Assembly: GCA_905214995.1 (NCBI GenBank)
Contig: CAJMOT010000038.1
Location: forward strand, 1 to 17,638
Reading direction: 5' to 3'
Origin: an uncultured bacterium
GTDB taxonomy: Bacteria; Verrucomicrobiota; Verrucomicrobiia; Opitutales; Intestinicryptomonadaceae
DNA: 17,638 nt
The notes under the pieces are model-generated. The model saw nothing but the letters and a program-made list of their open reading frames with translations. It was not told the origin of the DNA and made no database searches. The position numbers and the translations under genes are program-made. This document shows positions 8,065-14,837 of this stretch, piece by piece (position 1 is the stretch's first letter; every line of letters starts with the position of its first letter).

Positions 8065-8109
8065 AAAAAACTTGCCGGACTTTAAACCCGTTCCGCGCGC
8101 TCCGGCAAG
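8065..8109 (-). promoter_or_regulatory. Terminator-like hairpin in the pyrD leader (possible attenuator or operator)
   Basis: On the minus strand a perfect 9-bp inverted repeat, CTTGCCGGA (8109-8101) and TCCGGCAAG (8079-8071), with a 21-base loop, is followed directly by six Ts (8070-8065) and then, six bases later, the pyrD ATG. As RNA this is a terminator fold sitting in a leader, as in attenuators. As DNA the same dyad could be an operator, because TTGCCG with 17 bases to TTAAAG could also be read as a promoter overlapping it. Confidence 0.45.
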
Positions 8110-8140
8110 ACAAAACGTCCCGCAAATCCCGCGATAATGC

Positions 8141-8171
8141 TTGACCGCGCGCCGCGCGCAGCCCTTATATT
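8141..8171 (+). promoter_or_regulatory. Candidate promoter for rlmH and the following secreted-protein gene
   Basis: TTGACC (8141-8146) and TATATT (8166-8171) are separated by 19 bases (18 if TTATAT is used), slightly longer than ideal. A start near 8178 would leave a leader of about 46 bases. It is divergent from pyrD and would drive the two-gene rlmH unit. Confidence 0.5.
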
Positions 8172-8223
8172 TAGGGGAACTCACCCCGCCCGCGCCCGCC
8201 GCGCGGCGGCAAGGGCGAATAAG

Positions 8224-8661
8224 ATGGCTACCAAAATAATAGCGGTCGGCAAAATGAAATGCGCCGAACTCAAATCCCTCTGCGCGGAATACGCCAAAAG
8301 GCTCTCGCGCTACGGCGGCGTCGAGATCGCCGAAGTCAGGGACGCCGGCGCGGAGGCGGAAGCCGACGCCATACTCGCAAAGCTCGCGAATTTCAGGGGG
8401 CGGGTCTACGCGATGAGCGATGAGGGAATCCTCATGGGCTCGCGCGAATTTTCCCGCGCGCTTGAGGTCGACTTGCAACGCGGCGGCAGCGCGTTCGCCA
8501 TAGGCGGCCCCTACGGGCTGTCGGACAGGGTGCGCGCGAGGGCGGACGTCGTAATGTCTATGTCGCCGATGACTTTCACGCACGAATTCGCGCGCGCCGT
8601 GCTTCTCGAACAAATTTACAGGGCAAAGACCATATCCGCAAACGCGGGATACCACCACTGA
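8224..8661 (+). CDS. rlmH: 23S rRNA (pseudouridine1915-N3)-methyltransferase RlmH
   Basis: A 145-residue SPOUT (trefoil-knot) methyltransferase, slightly shorter than the E. coli protein (155). The AdoMet knot is visible as FAIGGPYGLSDRV (91-103), MSMSPMTFTHEFARAVLLEQIYRA (the MTF-H and LLEQ-YR pattern), and the invariant-type tail GYHH (142-145). RlmH methylates the modified base 1915 in helix 69 of 23S rRNA on the 70S ribosome. ATG 8224 gives the family N-terminus (KIIAVGK) and has AAGGG about 9 bases upstream; an in-frame extension to 8137 is GC-rich noise. The next gene starts four bases after the stop. Confidence 0.94.
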   Translation: MATKIIAVGKMKCAELKSLCAEYAKRLSRYGGVEIAEVRDAGAEAEADAILAKLANFRGRVYAMSDEGILMGSREFSRALEVDLQRGGSAFAIGGPYGLSDRVRARADVVMSMSPMTFTHEFARAVLLEQIYRAKTISANAGYHH

Positions 8662-8665
8662 ATTT

Positions 8666-9697
8666 ATGAATATCCTAAAATACCTTCCGGCGGCGGCCGC
8701 CGCAATATCGCTAAATGCGGCTCTCTGCGCCGCCGAAACCGCGCGGCTGCGCGCCTATCCCGTATCGTTTCCGTCCGCGGACTCCGCGCCGATAGAATCC
8801 AAGGCCGCGGTCGTCGCGGAAATTCCGGAGGACGAAAGGGGGCTTTTTGAGGCCGCCAAATTCGCCCTGGCGTCCGACCCGAAAGAGCTCGGGCTGTCCG
8901 CCTCCGACGCCCGCCGCGCCGCCGCGTACAAAAAAATCGCCCGTCCCGACCCGTCAAAATTTCTCGCCTCGGCGAAAATCGGAGAATATTTTGCGGTATT
9001 TCCCGCCGCCTCCGCGCCCATGCCGAAAGGCCGGCCCAACGTCAATTTTATGGTCTTCAAAAGGGATTCCGAAAAATACGCCTGGCTTCCGTCCTTCAAC
9101 GACCCGATCCTGCAAGTCATGGCGGACGGAGCCGCGAAATCGCGCGAAACGAGCCGCGGCGCCATAAAGCCCCTGACGGAATCCGACGCCAAAATCCTCG
9201 CCGAGCTCGAGAAAAAATCCCTCCCGTTTTTGAACTTTGCCAACGGCCCGCTCGTGTCGCTCGAAGAACTGCCCGACGCGGATTCGCACGAGGCCTCGAA
9301 ATTCTACCGCGCGGCGCAAAACGTGTTCTATTCATGGAAAATCGACGAATACGGAAAGTTCCTGACGCCGCGCACAAAGGCGGCTTTCGACGCGCAATTC
9401 GGCTCAATGACCGAAGAGCAGCGCAGAAAAACGCTGGGGGACTACTTTTCATGGGGCAAAAAATACTTAAAGGCGATGGACGCGAGCCCCGTATACGCGA
9501 TGATATTTTTGCGCACGAAAGACGGCGAACCCCCGCGCCCGGACTTCGCGTACCTGTTAAAAGACGGAGGAAAATTCAAGATTGCCGCATTCACCGACAG
9601 CAAGACGCCGCTAGAGGCCTTCATGGGCAAATACCTGCTGACAGATTCCTCCTACGCGGAAAACATGGCAAAAAAATTCGCGCCTGGCGAAAAATAG
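8666..9697 (+). CDS. Secreted protein of unknown family
   Basis: A 343-residue protein I do not recognise. Residues 1 to about 23 are a signal peptide (NILKYLP, alanine-rich core, cleavage near LCAA). Cys21 is not in a lipobox because the residue before it is Leu, so a lipoprotein is unlikely. The mature part has no transmembrane segment or repeat. It is acidic/basic mixed and rich in Lys, Ala and Asp. One segment, FYSWKIDEYGKFLTPRTKAAFDAQFGSMTEEQRRKTLGDYF (about 220-260), reads as an alpha-helical domain. It is followed by strand-like AMIFLRTKDG and FAYLLKDGGKFKIAAF, which resemble the NTF2-like or DUF-type alpha+beta folds of periplasmic proteins; that is inference only. It starts four bases after rlmH, so the two are probably co-transcribed. 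No terminator is seen right after it. Confidence 0.75.
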   Translation: MNILKYLPAAAAAISLNAALCAAETARLRAYPVSFPSADSAPIESKAAVVAEIPEDERGLFEAAKFALASDPKELGLSASDARRAAAYKKIARPDPSKFLASAKIGEYFAVFPAASAPMPKGRPNVNFMVFKRDSEKYAWLPSFNDPILQVMADGAAKSRETSRGAIKPLTESDAKILAELEKKSLPFLNFANGPLVSLEELPDADSHEASKFYRAAQNVFYSWKIDEYGKFLTPRTKAAFDAQFGSMTEEQRRKTLGDYFSWGKKYLKAMDASPVYAMIFLRTKDGEPPRPDFAYLLKDGGKFKIAAFTDSKTPLEAFMGKYLLTDSSYAENMAKKFAPGEK

Positions 9698-9818
9698 GCA
9701 ATCGCCTGCAAATCCGACTCCGCTTTTGCATCCAAAATTCCACTGCACAAGACGCGGCGTTCCCGGCGAGAAACGCGCAAAGCGGCAGCGCAAATAGGCG
9801 AGCGAATCCATTTTAAAC

Positions 9819-9893
9819 CTAAAAAACGCGGCGCAAGCGAAACAAAGGGTCGAAGCGTATTAAATATACGCAAGAGTCGCCGTTATCGCGAAG
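9819..9893 (+). repeat. Degenerate copy of the 75-bp repeat core (copy A)
   Basis: This segment matches 10015-10089 over its whole length with two compensating single-base gaps and roughly 80-85% identity by eye. Two blocks are identical: GCGCAAGCGAAAC (9831-9843) and the last 19 bases AGTCGCCGTTATCGCGAAG (9875-9893). The apical hairpin GCGTAT/ATACGC (9855-9860, 9866-9871) is kept with a different loop, but other paired positions are lost, so it looks like a decayed copy. Similarity seems to continue weakly on both sides (CATTCTCACC at 9894-9904 resembles the right end of copy B after a deletion). The stretch 9698-9818 before it holds nothing else I can name. Confidence 0.75.
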
Positions 9894-9918
9894 ACATTCT
9901 CACCTCTACTATTCTCCT

Positions 9919-9951
9919 AAAAAAAAACGAACTCCACAATGGAGGTTCGTT
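9919..9951 (-). terminator. Intrinsic terminator downstream of nrdJ
   Basis: On the minus strand AACGAAC (9951-9945), a bulged C, TCC (9943-9941), a 5-base loop, then GGAGTTCGTT (9935-9926) running into nine Ts (9927-9919). It follows nrdJ after the palindromic element. A second, perfectly complementary copy of the 5' arm (AACGAACTCC, 9970-9961 on the minus strand) lies upstream, so two alternative stems can form with the same 3' arm. Confidence 0.75.
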
Positions 9952-9991
9952 AATCCTTCCGGAGTTCGTTCCAAAAAAACCTCAGCTTCCC

Positions 9992-10124
9992 GATTTGGCG
10001 CAATGATTTTGGAGCTAAAAACGGGGCGCAAGCGAAACGGCGGATTGAAGCGTATTTTGACATACGCGAAAGTCGCCGTTATCGCGAAGCAACTCGTTTT
10101 TAGCCCAAAAGCATTCGCCAAATC
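9992..10124. repeat. 133-bp near-palindromic element with 30-bp inverted ends (copy B)
   Basis: The left end (9992-10023) and the right end (10095-10124) are inverted repeats: GATTTGGCG, AATG, TTTTGG and GCTAAAAACG all recur in reverse complement, interrupted only by two single-base insertions and one mismatch. Inside, further arms pair symmetrically about base 10058: GCGA/TCGC (10032-10035, 10082-10085), AACGGCG/CGCCGTT (10036-10042, 10074-10080) and GCGTAT/ATACGC (10050-10055, 10062-10067) with a 6-base loop. The right end overlaps the nrdJ stop codon by two bases. No target-site duplication is obvious. It could be a MITE-like element or a REP/BIME-like mRNA 3' structure; it encodes no protein that I can support. 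Confidence 0.9.
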
Positions 10125-13100
10125 AGGCACCGCAACCGCCGTCTTTGTATCCGCAATCGCGGCAGGATCGGCACTTGCCGTCGAACACATACGCGTAGGA
10201 ATGGCATTTGGGGCAAGTGAGGGCGCTGGACATTGCGATATCCTTTTTCTTCTTTTGCGGCGCGGGAGTCGAAAGCGGAAGTTCGGTCTGCAAGGGGGCG
10301 CGTTCGACCGATTTTACGGTCATGGTGCGCCCGTTGCTCGTGAACATTGCGGCGATGTAGTCCTGGTCGAGCTGGCGGAGGCGGCGTCCGTTCTCGGACG
10401 GGAACATCCAGTCGAGAAGCTGCATGAGCAGATCGACTATGCTCTTGCAAGTGTGGATTTCGGGCTTGTCGCCCTCCTCGTTGTAGTCGCCGATTCTCAC
10501 CCAGCCGGAGGGATCGAAAGACATGTAGCGGAATGCTCCGATGAAGTCGTCGAACGGCACGCCGTACTGGAGGGCGATAGAGAAAGCCTTGCAGAAGGCG
10601 TCGAACATGCCGTTGATGAAAGAGCCGCCCTGCCCCAGCCTGCCGAAGATTTCGGCGCAATAGCCGGTTTCGGAGACGCCTACGGTCATGTAGCCGTTTA
10701 TGTCGTCGCCGACCGTAAACTTTACGGTCTGCCCCCAGCGGCGATACGGGAGCCGCTTGCGGACGGGATTGGCGTGCTCCTGCTGCCTGATTTGGGCGGC
10801 GGTTTCGACGACCCTGCGCCATGCGTCCTGAATCTCGCCGGAGTCGAGGCGCGTGCTGTAAACGGCGTTCGCCTTCGAGCCGTCTCGGTAGATTGCGATG
10901 CACTTTACGCCGAGCTCGTGGCTTTCGACAAGGCTCTTGACTATGTCCTCTTCGGTGGCGGAGGCGGGCATATTGATGGTCTTGCTGGAAGCGCCCGAGA
11001 TGAACGGCTGGAGGGCGCCGAGCATCTTGACGTGCCCGTCCACCGCTATGCAGCGCGTGCCGCCGAAAGCGGTGTTGGCGCAGTCGAATACTTTGAGGGT
11101 GCGCTCGTCCACCCATGGGACGCCCTCCATGTGGCCGCAGCCGAAGTAGATGGCGGCGTCTGAGAACGGCAGAGTGCCTTTCTCGGACTGGGAGCACATG
11201 CGCTTGAAGAGATCTCGGTACTCGGCCTCGTCGCGGACGGAAGAGAGGCGCGCGGAAATCTCGCGGCAGATCTCGCCGCCGTCGGCGATGGATTTGAGCG
11301 CTTCGAGGTGTTCGGAAACGTGCTTGGAATGGAGGAAATTTTCCGCGCCCGCAAGCCCCGAAACTTCGGCGATAATCGTCAAAATCTGCTCAAACGAATA
11401 TCCGAGCTTTGCGAGACCCTGCGGGACGAGGCCGTTTATGAGGGTCATGGTTCCGCCGCCGCTGAGCTGCTTGTGCTTTACGAGCGAATATTCGGGCTCG
11501 GCGGAAGTCGTGCCCTCCTCGTAGATGCCCATGGGCGCACTGATGGTGCCGGTCGGGGCTATGCAGGTGACAAAACTGTTGCGGAAAACCGGCTCCTTTT
11601 TGAGGGAATCCCAGAGCCTGCCCGCCTCCTCCGCCACGTCGTTCCACTCGGAGCCGAGGGAAACCTTTTCGCCGACGCTCTTTTTAAAGCCATCTATCGC
11701 GTCGCGCGCCGTGAAAGACTCCTCGTTCGGAAGCTCCTCGTTTTTGTGCGCGTGCGCTTTTAGCCCGAGGAGCTTTTTGAGCTCGTCGTTCATCAGAGCG
11801 TGCATGTTGAGAACCCTGCGCATGCTGCCCTTTATGAGCGGGTATTTCGCAAATTCGCCGAGGGCCGCGCCGAGCTTCGCGCTCGTGGAATAGCAGACGG
11901 AAGTCAGCAGCGACGCGAGGGAAGCGGCTATCGCCCTGCCCTCCGACGAGTCGTAGGGAATGCCCAAAGACATAAGGAGGCCTCCGATGTTCGCAAAGCC
12001 TATTCCCGTAGTGCGGTAGTTGACGGTGTTTATCGCGATTTCCGGAATCGGGAAGCCGCCCTTGGTTATGTTCATGTCGGCGGCGACCATGGCGATTTCC
12101 ACGGCCTTTTTAAATTTCTCTATGTCGAACTTCGAGTTCTTGTAGAAGCGGATAATGTTGAAAGAACTGAGGTTGCACGAGCTGAACACGGGGCCGAGAT
12201 ACTCGGAGCACGGGTTGCTCGTCTCAATCATGCACTCGTCGCGGAAAGTGCTCCAGAAATTGATGATGTCGTTGTTGTGCAGGCCGGGCTCGGCGTTGTT
12301 CCAAATGGCGTTTGCCATCTGCGCGAGCATCTCGTTAGGGAAGTATTCGCGCACGATATGTGAGGGGTCTTTCACCCAGCGGGTGGCATACTTCGTACCG
12401 TTTTTGTAGGCGAGCCAGAAGCCGCTCTTCATGGAGACCGTGTGGTTTGCGTTCTGGTTCGAGAGCGTCTGCCCGTAAATGAGGTCGTCCATCGCCGGAC
12501 TGAAAGTCTTGTCGACTACGAACGGAGAGCTCAAAAGCATCTTGGCCGCAATCTGCTCTTCGGGCGTGCCGTCGGCGAGCTTCTGCCTAGCCAGCTGCCG
12601 GAGCCCGCAGATTACGTTGTGCTCCTGCAAAATCACCTTGGCGACTTCCTCCTGCCTGAACTTCGTCTTGACAAATTCAAAGACGTCGGGGTGGTCGGAG
12701 TACATCACGACCATTCGCGCGGCGCGACGCGTCTTTCCGCCGGACTTTATGGCGCCCGCCATTTTGTCCCAGCCCCTGTCGAAGGATAGCGGCCCCGAGG
12801 CCGACCCCTTCCCCGCGATGGGCTCGCCTTCGCTGCGGATTGAGGAAATGTTTATGCCCACGCCCGAGCCGCTCGAAAATATGCTGCCCTCGGTGTACTG
12901 GTGCTTTAAAATAGCCTCCATCGAGTCCTCGACGCCGAGGATAAAACACGCGCTCGCCTGCGGGTTTGCATAGGCGTTGGGCGATTTTTTCGCCTCCACG
13001 CCGTTCTTGGTCTCGACGCCGTAATATGCGTCGTTGCCCTTGTTGCCAAGCAGCTCGCGCAAATCCGGACGCCCCCATCTCCATTGCTCCCAGTGGCCGA

Positions 13101-13542
13101 TGTTAAACCACACGGGGCTGTTGGGCGCCCACATCTGGTGAAGCAGCATGTACTTCATCTCCTGATTGTAGACGAATGCGGATTTCTCGTTTGCGAAATA
13201 TCCGAGCTGGTATCCCCAGACCGTATAGGTATTCGCGATGCGGTCGAAAATCTGCTTTATTGAGTCTTCGTATTCGACGGTGCCGGGGTCTTTCCCGAAA
13301 ATGTATTTGCTGACGGTGATTTTTAAGGCGTTGTCGCCCCAGTGGGCCGGAACCTCTACATTTTGGCGCGAAAAGACCATTTCGCCCGACGCGAACATTT
13401 TTATGTCCTTGCGAACCCACTTGGCCGTATCGTAGGCGAAAACGCCCTCCTTTGTAAAAATGCGCTCGAATTTAAAACCGCCCGGGCGGCCCTTTTTGCC
13501 CAAATCCAAAGTTTGGTTCCCGTCGACAATTATTTTGGCCAT
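10123..13542 (-). CDS. nrdJ: Class II (adenosylcobalamin-dependent) ribonucleoside-diphosphate reductase
   Basis: An intact 1139-residue single-subunit enzyme that makes dNTPs with a B12-derived radical, independent of oxygen. Catalytic residues are in place: Cys199 (NPQASACF), the N-x-C-x-E motif Asn443-Cys445-Glu447 (SNPCSEYLG) with Cys445 as the thiyl-radical cysteine, and Cys456 (FSSCNLSS) as the second redox cysteine. Further barrel motifs include PTGTISAPMG. The C-terminus carries six cysteines (1110, 1113, 1124, 1127, 1130, 1137: CPKC, CRSCRDC, GGCGA), the zinc-finger/redox tail of long B12-dependent reductases. An insert after VKFTVGDD (about 960-1060) is typical of this long form. 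No Shine-Dalgarno is visible at ATG 13542, and I see no cobalamin riboswitch upstream. The stop codon overlaps the palindromic element. Confidence 0.96.
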   Translation of the reverse strand: MAKIIVDGNQTLDLGKKGRPGGFKFERIFTKEGVFAYDTAKWVRKDIKMFASGEMVFSRQNVEVPAHWGDNALKITVSKYIFGKDPGTVEYEDSIKQIFDRIANTYTVWGYQLGYFANEKSAFVYNQEMKYMLLHQMWAPNSPVWFNIGHWEQWRWGRPDLRELLGNKGNDAYYGVETKNGVEAKKSPNAYANPQASACFILGVEDSMEAILKHQYTEGSIFSSGSGVGINISSIRSEGEPIAGKGSASGPLSFDRGWDKMAGAIKSGGKTRRAARMVVMYSDHPDVFEFVKTKFRQEEVAKVILQEHNVICGLRQLARQKLADGTPEEQIAAKMLLSSPFVVDKTFSPAMDDLIYGQTLSNQNANHTVSMKSGFWLAYKNGTKYATRWVKDPSHIVREYFPNEMLAQMANAIWNNAEPGLHNNDIINFWSTFRDECMIETSNPCSEYLGPVFSSCNLSSFNIIRFYKNSKFDIEKFKKAVEIAMVAADMNITKGGFPIPEIAINTVNYRTTGIGFANIGGLLMSLGIPYDSSEGRAIAASLASLLTSVCYSTSAKLGAALGEFAKYPLIKGSMRRVLNMHALMNDELKKLLGLKAHAHKNEELPNEESFTARDAIDGFKKSVGEKVSLGSEWNDVAEEAGRLWDSLKKEPVFRNSFVTCIAPTGTISAPMGIYEEGTTSAEPEYSLVKHKQLSGGGTMTLINGLVPQGLAKLGYSFEQILTIIAEVSGLAGAENFLHSKHVSEHLEALKSIADGGEICREISARLSSVRDEAEYRDLFKRMCSQSEKGTLPFSDAAIYFGCGHMEGVPWVDERTLKVFDCANTAFGGTRCIAVDGHVKMLGALQPFISGASSKTINMPASATEEDIVKSLVESHELGVKCIAIYRDGSKANAVYSTRLDSGEIQDAWRRVVETAAQIRQQEHANPVRKRLPYRRWGQTVKFTVGDDINGYMTVGVSETGYCAEIFGRLGQGGSFINGMFDAFCKAFSIALQYGVPFDDFIGAFRYMSFDPSGWVRIGDYNEEGDKPEIHTCKSIVDLLMQLLDWMFPSENGRRLRQLDQDYIAAMFTSNGRTMTVKSVERAPLQTELPLSTPAPQKKKKDIAMSSALTCPKCHSYAYVFDGKCRSCRDCGYKDGGCGA

Positions 13543-13670
13543 AATATGCTGATTTTATTGTTCTTAAAAAGAGGTAAATTGACGCCTCTCTCCCCGCCGA
13601 ACGACGAAGAAAGACGGCTTTCGGCGGCGAAAAACGCCGGATTTGATCCAAGCCTCTCCCCCGCCAATCT

Positions 13671-13679
13671 TTATCCACA
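13671..13679 (+). promoter_or_regulatory. Consensus DnaA box upstream of nrdJ
   Basis: TTATCCACA is an exact match to the bacterial DnaA-box consensus (TTATNCACA). It lies 129 bases upstream of the nrdJ start, in the 275-base gap between nrdJ and the divergent SGNH gene. A TTGACA hexamer on the minus strand (13708-13703) lies 23 bases further upstream and could be the nrdJ -35 box, although no good -10 follows. E. coli nrdAB is known to be controlled by DnaA boxes; a role here is inference from one box. Confidence 0.4.
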
Positions 13680-13791
13680 CAAAAACGACAATCGGCGGGG
13701 GTTGTCAATTGAAATTTCCCCGCCTGAACCCCCTAAATTCCCCGAATGCGCCAATCAAAAGCCCCTGCGGGCGAAACTCCCGCGAAAAAAA

Positions 13792-13820
13792 TTGACGAAC
13801 CTCCCGCGGGCGCGTAAATG
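13792..13820 (+). promoter_or_regulatory. Candidate promoter overlapping the SGNH hydrolase start
   Basis: TTGACG (13792-13797), exactly 17 bases, then TAAATG (13815-13820). The -10 box contains the first ATG (13818). A start seven bases downstream would fall on the second in-frame ATG (13827), making a leaderless message. The -10 match is moderate. Confidence 0.35.
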
Positions 13821-14666
13821 TCCGGAATGTTTTCCGCAAAAAAATTCAAATCCGCCGCGGCACTCGCCGCCATCGCGCTCTCACTGCTCCCCGCCGCCAT
13901 CGCCGCGAAAGCCCCCGAAGCGCCCCGAAAACCCGAAATCAAGAGCCAGTGGGAATCCAAGCGCGTCGCATTTCTCGGAGACTCCATCACCGACAAATCC
14001 CATGTGGGAACGACCAAAAACTACTGGCAGTTTTTGGAGGAAATCCTCGGCATATCCCCGCGCGTCTACGGAATCAACGGCGACACGTTCCGCGGAATAC
14101 TCAAACAGGCCCAAAAGCTGAAATCCGACGGGGCGGACAACATAGACGCGATAATCGTATTCGCCGGCACGAACGACTACAACGGAGGCGTAAAGCTCGG
14201 AGAGTGGTACGAATACGCCGACGCCGAAGCTCCGATAGCCGGCGGCAAAACGCAAGTCCGCAAGCGCAGAACGCCCTCGATGGACGCCTCCGCTTTCAGG
14301 GGCAGAATAAACGCCGCCATGTCGTTTTTGAAGGAAAACTTTCCCGAAAAGCCGATTATCCTGATTACCCCCATACACCGCGGATTCGCGCAATTCGGCC
14401 CGGACAATGTGCAGCCCGACGAATCCTTTCCGAACCGCATAGGGCTCTACGCGGACTCTTACGTCGACGCCGTCAAGGAAGCCGGGAACATATGGGCGGT
14501 TCCGGTGATAGACTTGAATTCGCTGTGCGGGCTCTATCCGAATGCCGCCTCCCACGCGCGCTTTTTCCATAAAAAGGACACAGACCTCCTGCACCCCAAC
14601 GCGAAAGGCCATGAAAAAATGGCGCGCGCGATAGCGTACCAACTGCTTGGACTCTCCGCCGAATAA
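13818..14666 (+). CDS. Secreted SGNH/GDSL-family hydrolase (probable esterase)
   Basis: 282 residues with a signal peptide (KKFK, alanine/leucine core, cleavage near AIAA, residue 30). SGNH blocks are all present: block I FLGDSITD with nucleophile Ser56, block II glycine in INGD (Gly88), block III GTND (117-120) with Asn119, and block V DLLHPNAKGH with Asp256 and His259. The family hydrolyses ester bonds such as acetyl groups on polysaccharides. The exported form, IHRGFAQFG insert and PNAKGHEKMA tail fit a carbohydrate-esterase-type deacetylase, but the substrate cannot be read from sequence. The start is uncertain: ATG 13818 or ATG 13827, neither with a Shine-Dalgarno. It diverges from nrdJ and has no operon partner. 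Confidence 0.9.
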   Translation: MSGMFSAKKFKSAAALAAIALSLLPAAIAAKAPEAPRKPEIKSQWESKRVAFLGDSITDKSHVGTTKNYWQFLEEILGISPRVYGINGDTFRGILKQAQKLKSDGADNIDAIIVFAGTNDYNGGVKLGEWYEYADAEAPIAGGKTQVRKRRTPSMDASAFRGRINAAMSFLKENFPEKPIILITPIHRGFAQFGPDNVQPDESFPNRIGLYADSYVDAVKEAGNIWAVPVIDLNSLCGLYPNAASHARFFHKKDTDLLHPNAKGHEKMARAIAYQLLGLSAE

Positions 14667-14669
14667 AAA

Positions 14670-14690
14670 CGGCGGCAAGCGAAACCGCCG
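14670..14690 (+). other. GC-rich hairpin just after the SGNH hydrolase gene
   Basis: CGGCGG (14670-14675) and CCGCCG (14685-14690) pair around the 9-base loop CAAGCGAAA, four bases after the stop codon. There is no T run, so it is not a classic intrinsic terminator. The left arm and loop (TAAAAACGGCGGCAAGCGAAAC) resemble the left part of the repeats at 9819 and 10015. The rest of 14691-14791 shows nothing recognisable. Confidence 0.4.
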
Positions 14691-14791
14691 CGACAAAGAC
14701 GGCAACGCCAACGCGCGTACCGAAAATAACGCCCAATAAAAACGACGCGGCGAAAAATCTCCCCAAAAACAGGCAAGAGAAAAAATATGTC

Positions 14792-14820
14792 TTTACAAAA
14801 ACGGCATAAAATGGGATAAA
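14792..14820 (+). promoter_or_regulatory. Promoter for tRNA-Gly
   Basis: TTTACA (14792-14797), a 17-base spacer and GATAAA (14815-14820). Transcription would start near 14827, about 11 bases before the mature tRNA. TAAAAT at 14807 is an alternative -10 without a well-placed -35. Confidence 0.5.
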
Positions 14821-14837
14821 GGCAGAATCAATCAAAC

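Noticed and set aside
8137..8223. N-terminal extension of RlmH
   Set aside because: The extra residues are Arg/Ala-rich noise that covers the promoter; the family N-terminus begins at 8224.
9992..10124. Integron attC site as explanation for the palindrome
   Set aside because: The ends lack the RYYYAAC and GTTRRRY core sites, and no integrase gene or cassette array is present.
9909..10190. 93-residue minus-strand frame across the repeat and the nrdJ end
   Set aside because: It consists of repeat and terminator sequence plus nrdJ read in another frame; no ribosome-binding site.
10003..11163. 386-residue plus-strand frame opposite the nrdJ 3' end
   Set aside because: Starts inside the palindromic repeat and runs antisense through conserved NrdJ sequence; no domain is recognisable.
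13543..13817. Cobalamin riboswitch in front of nrdJ
   Set aside because: I looked for the conserved B12-box region and the riboswitch core on the minus strand and did not find them. A covariance-model search would be decisive.
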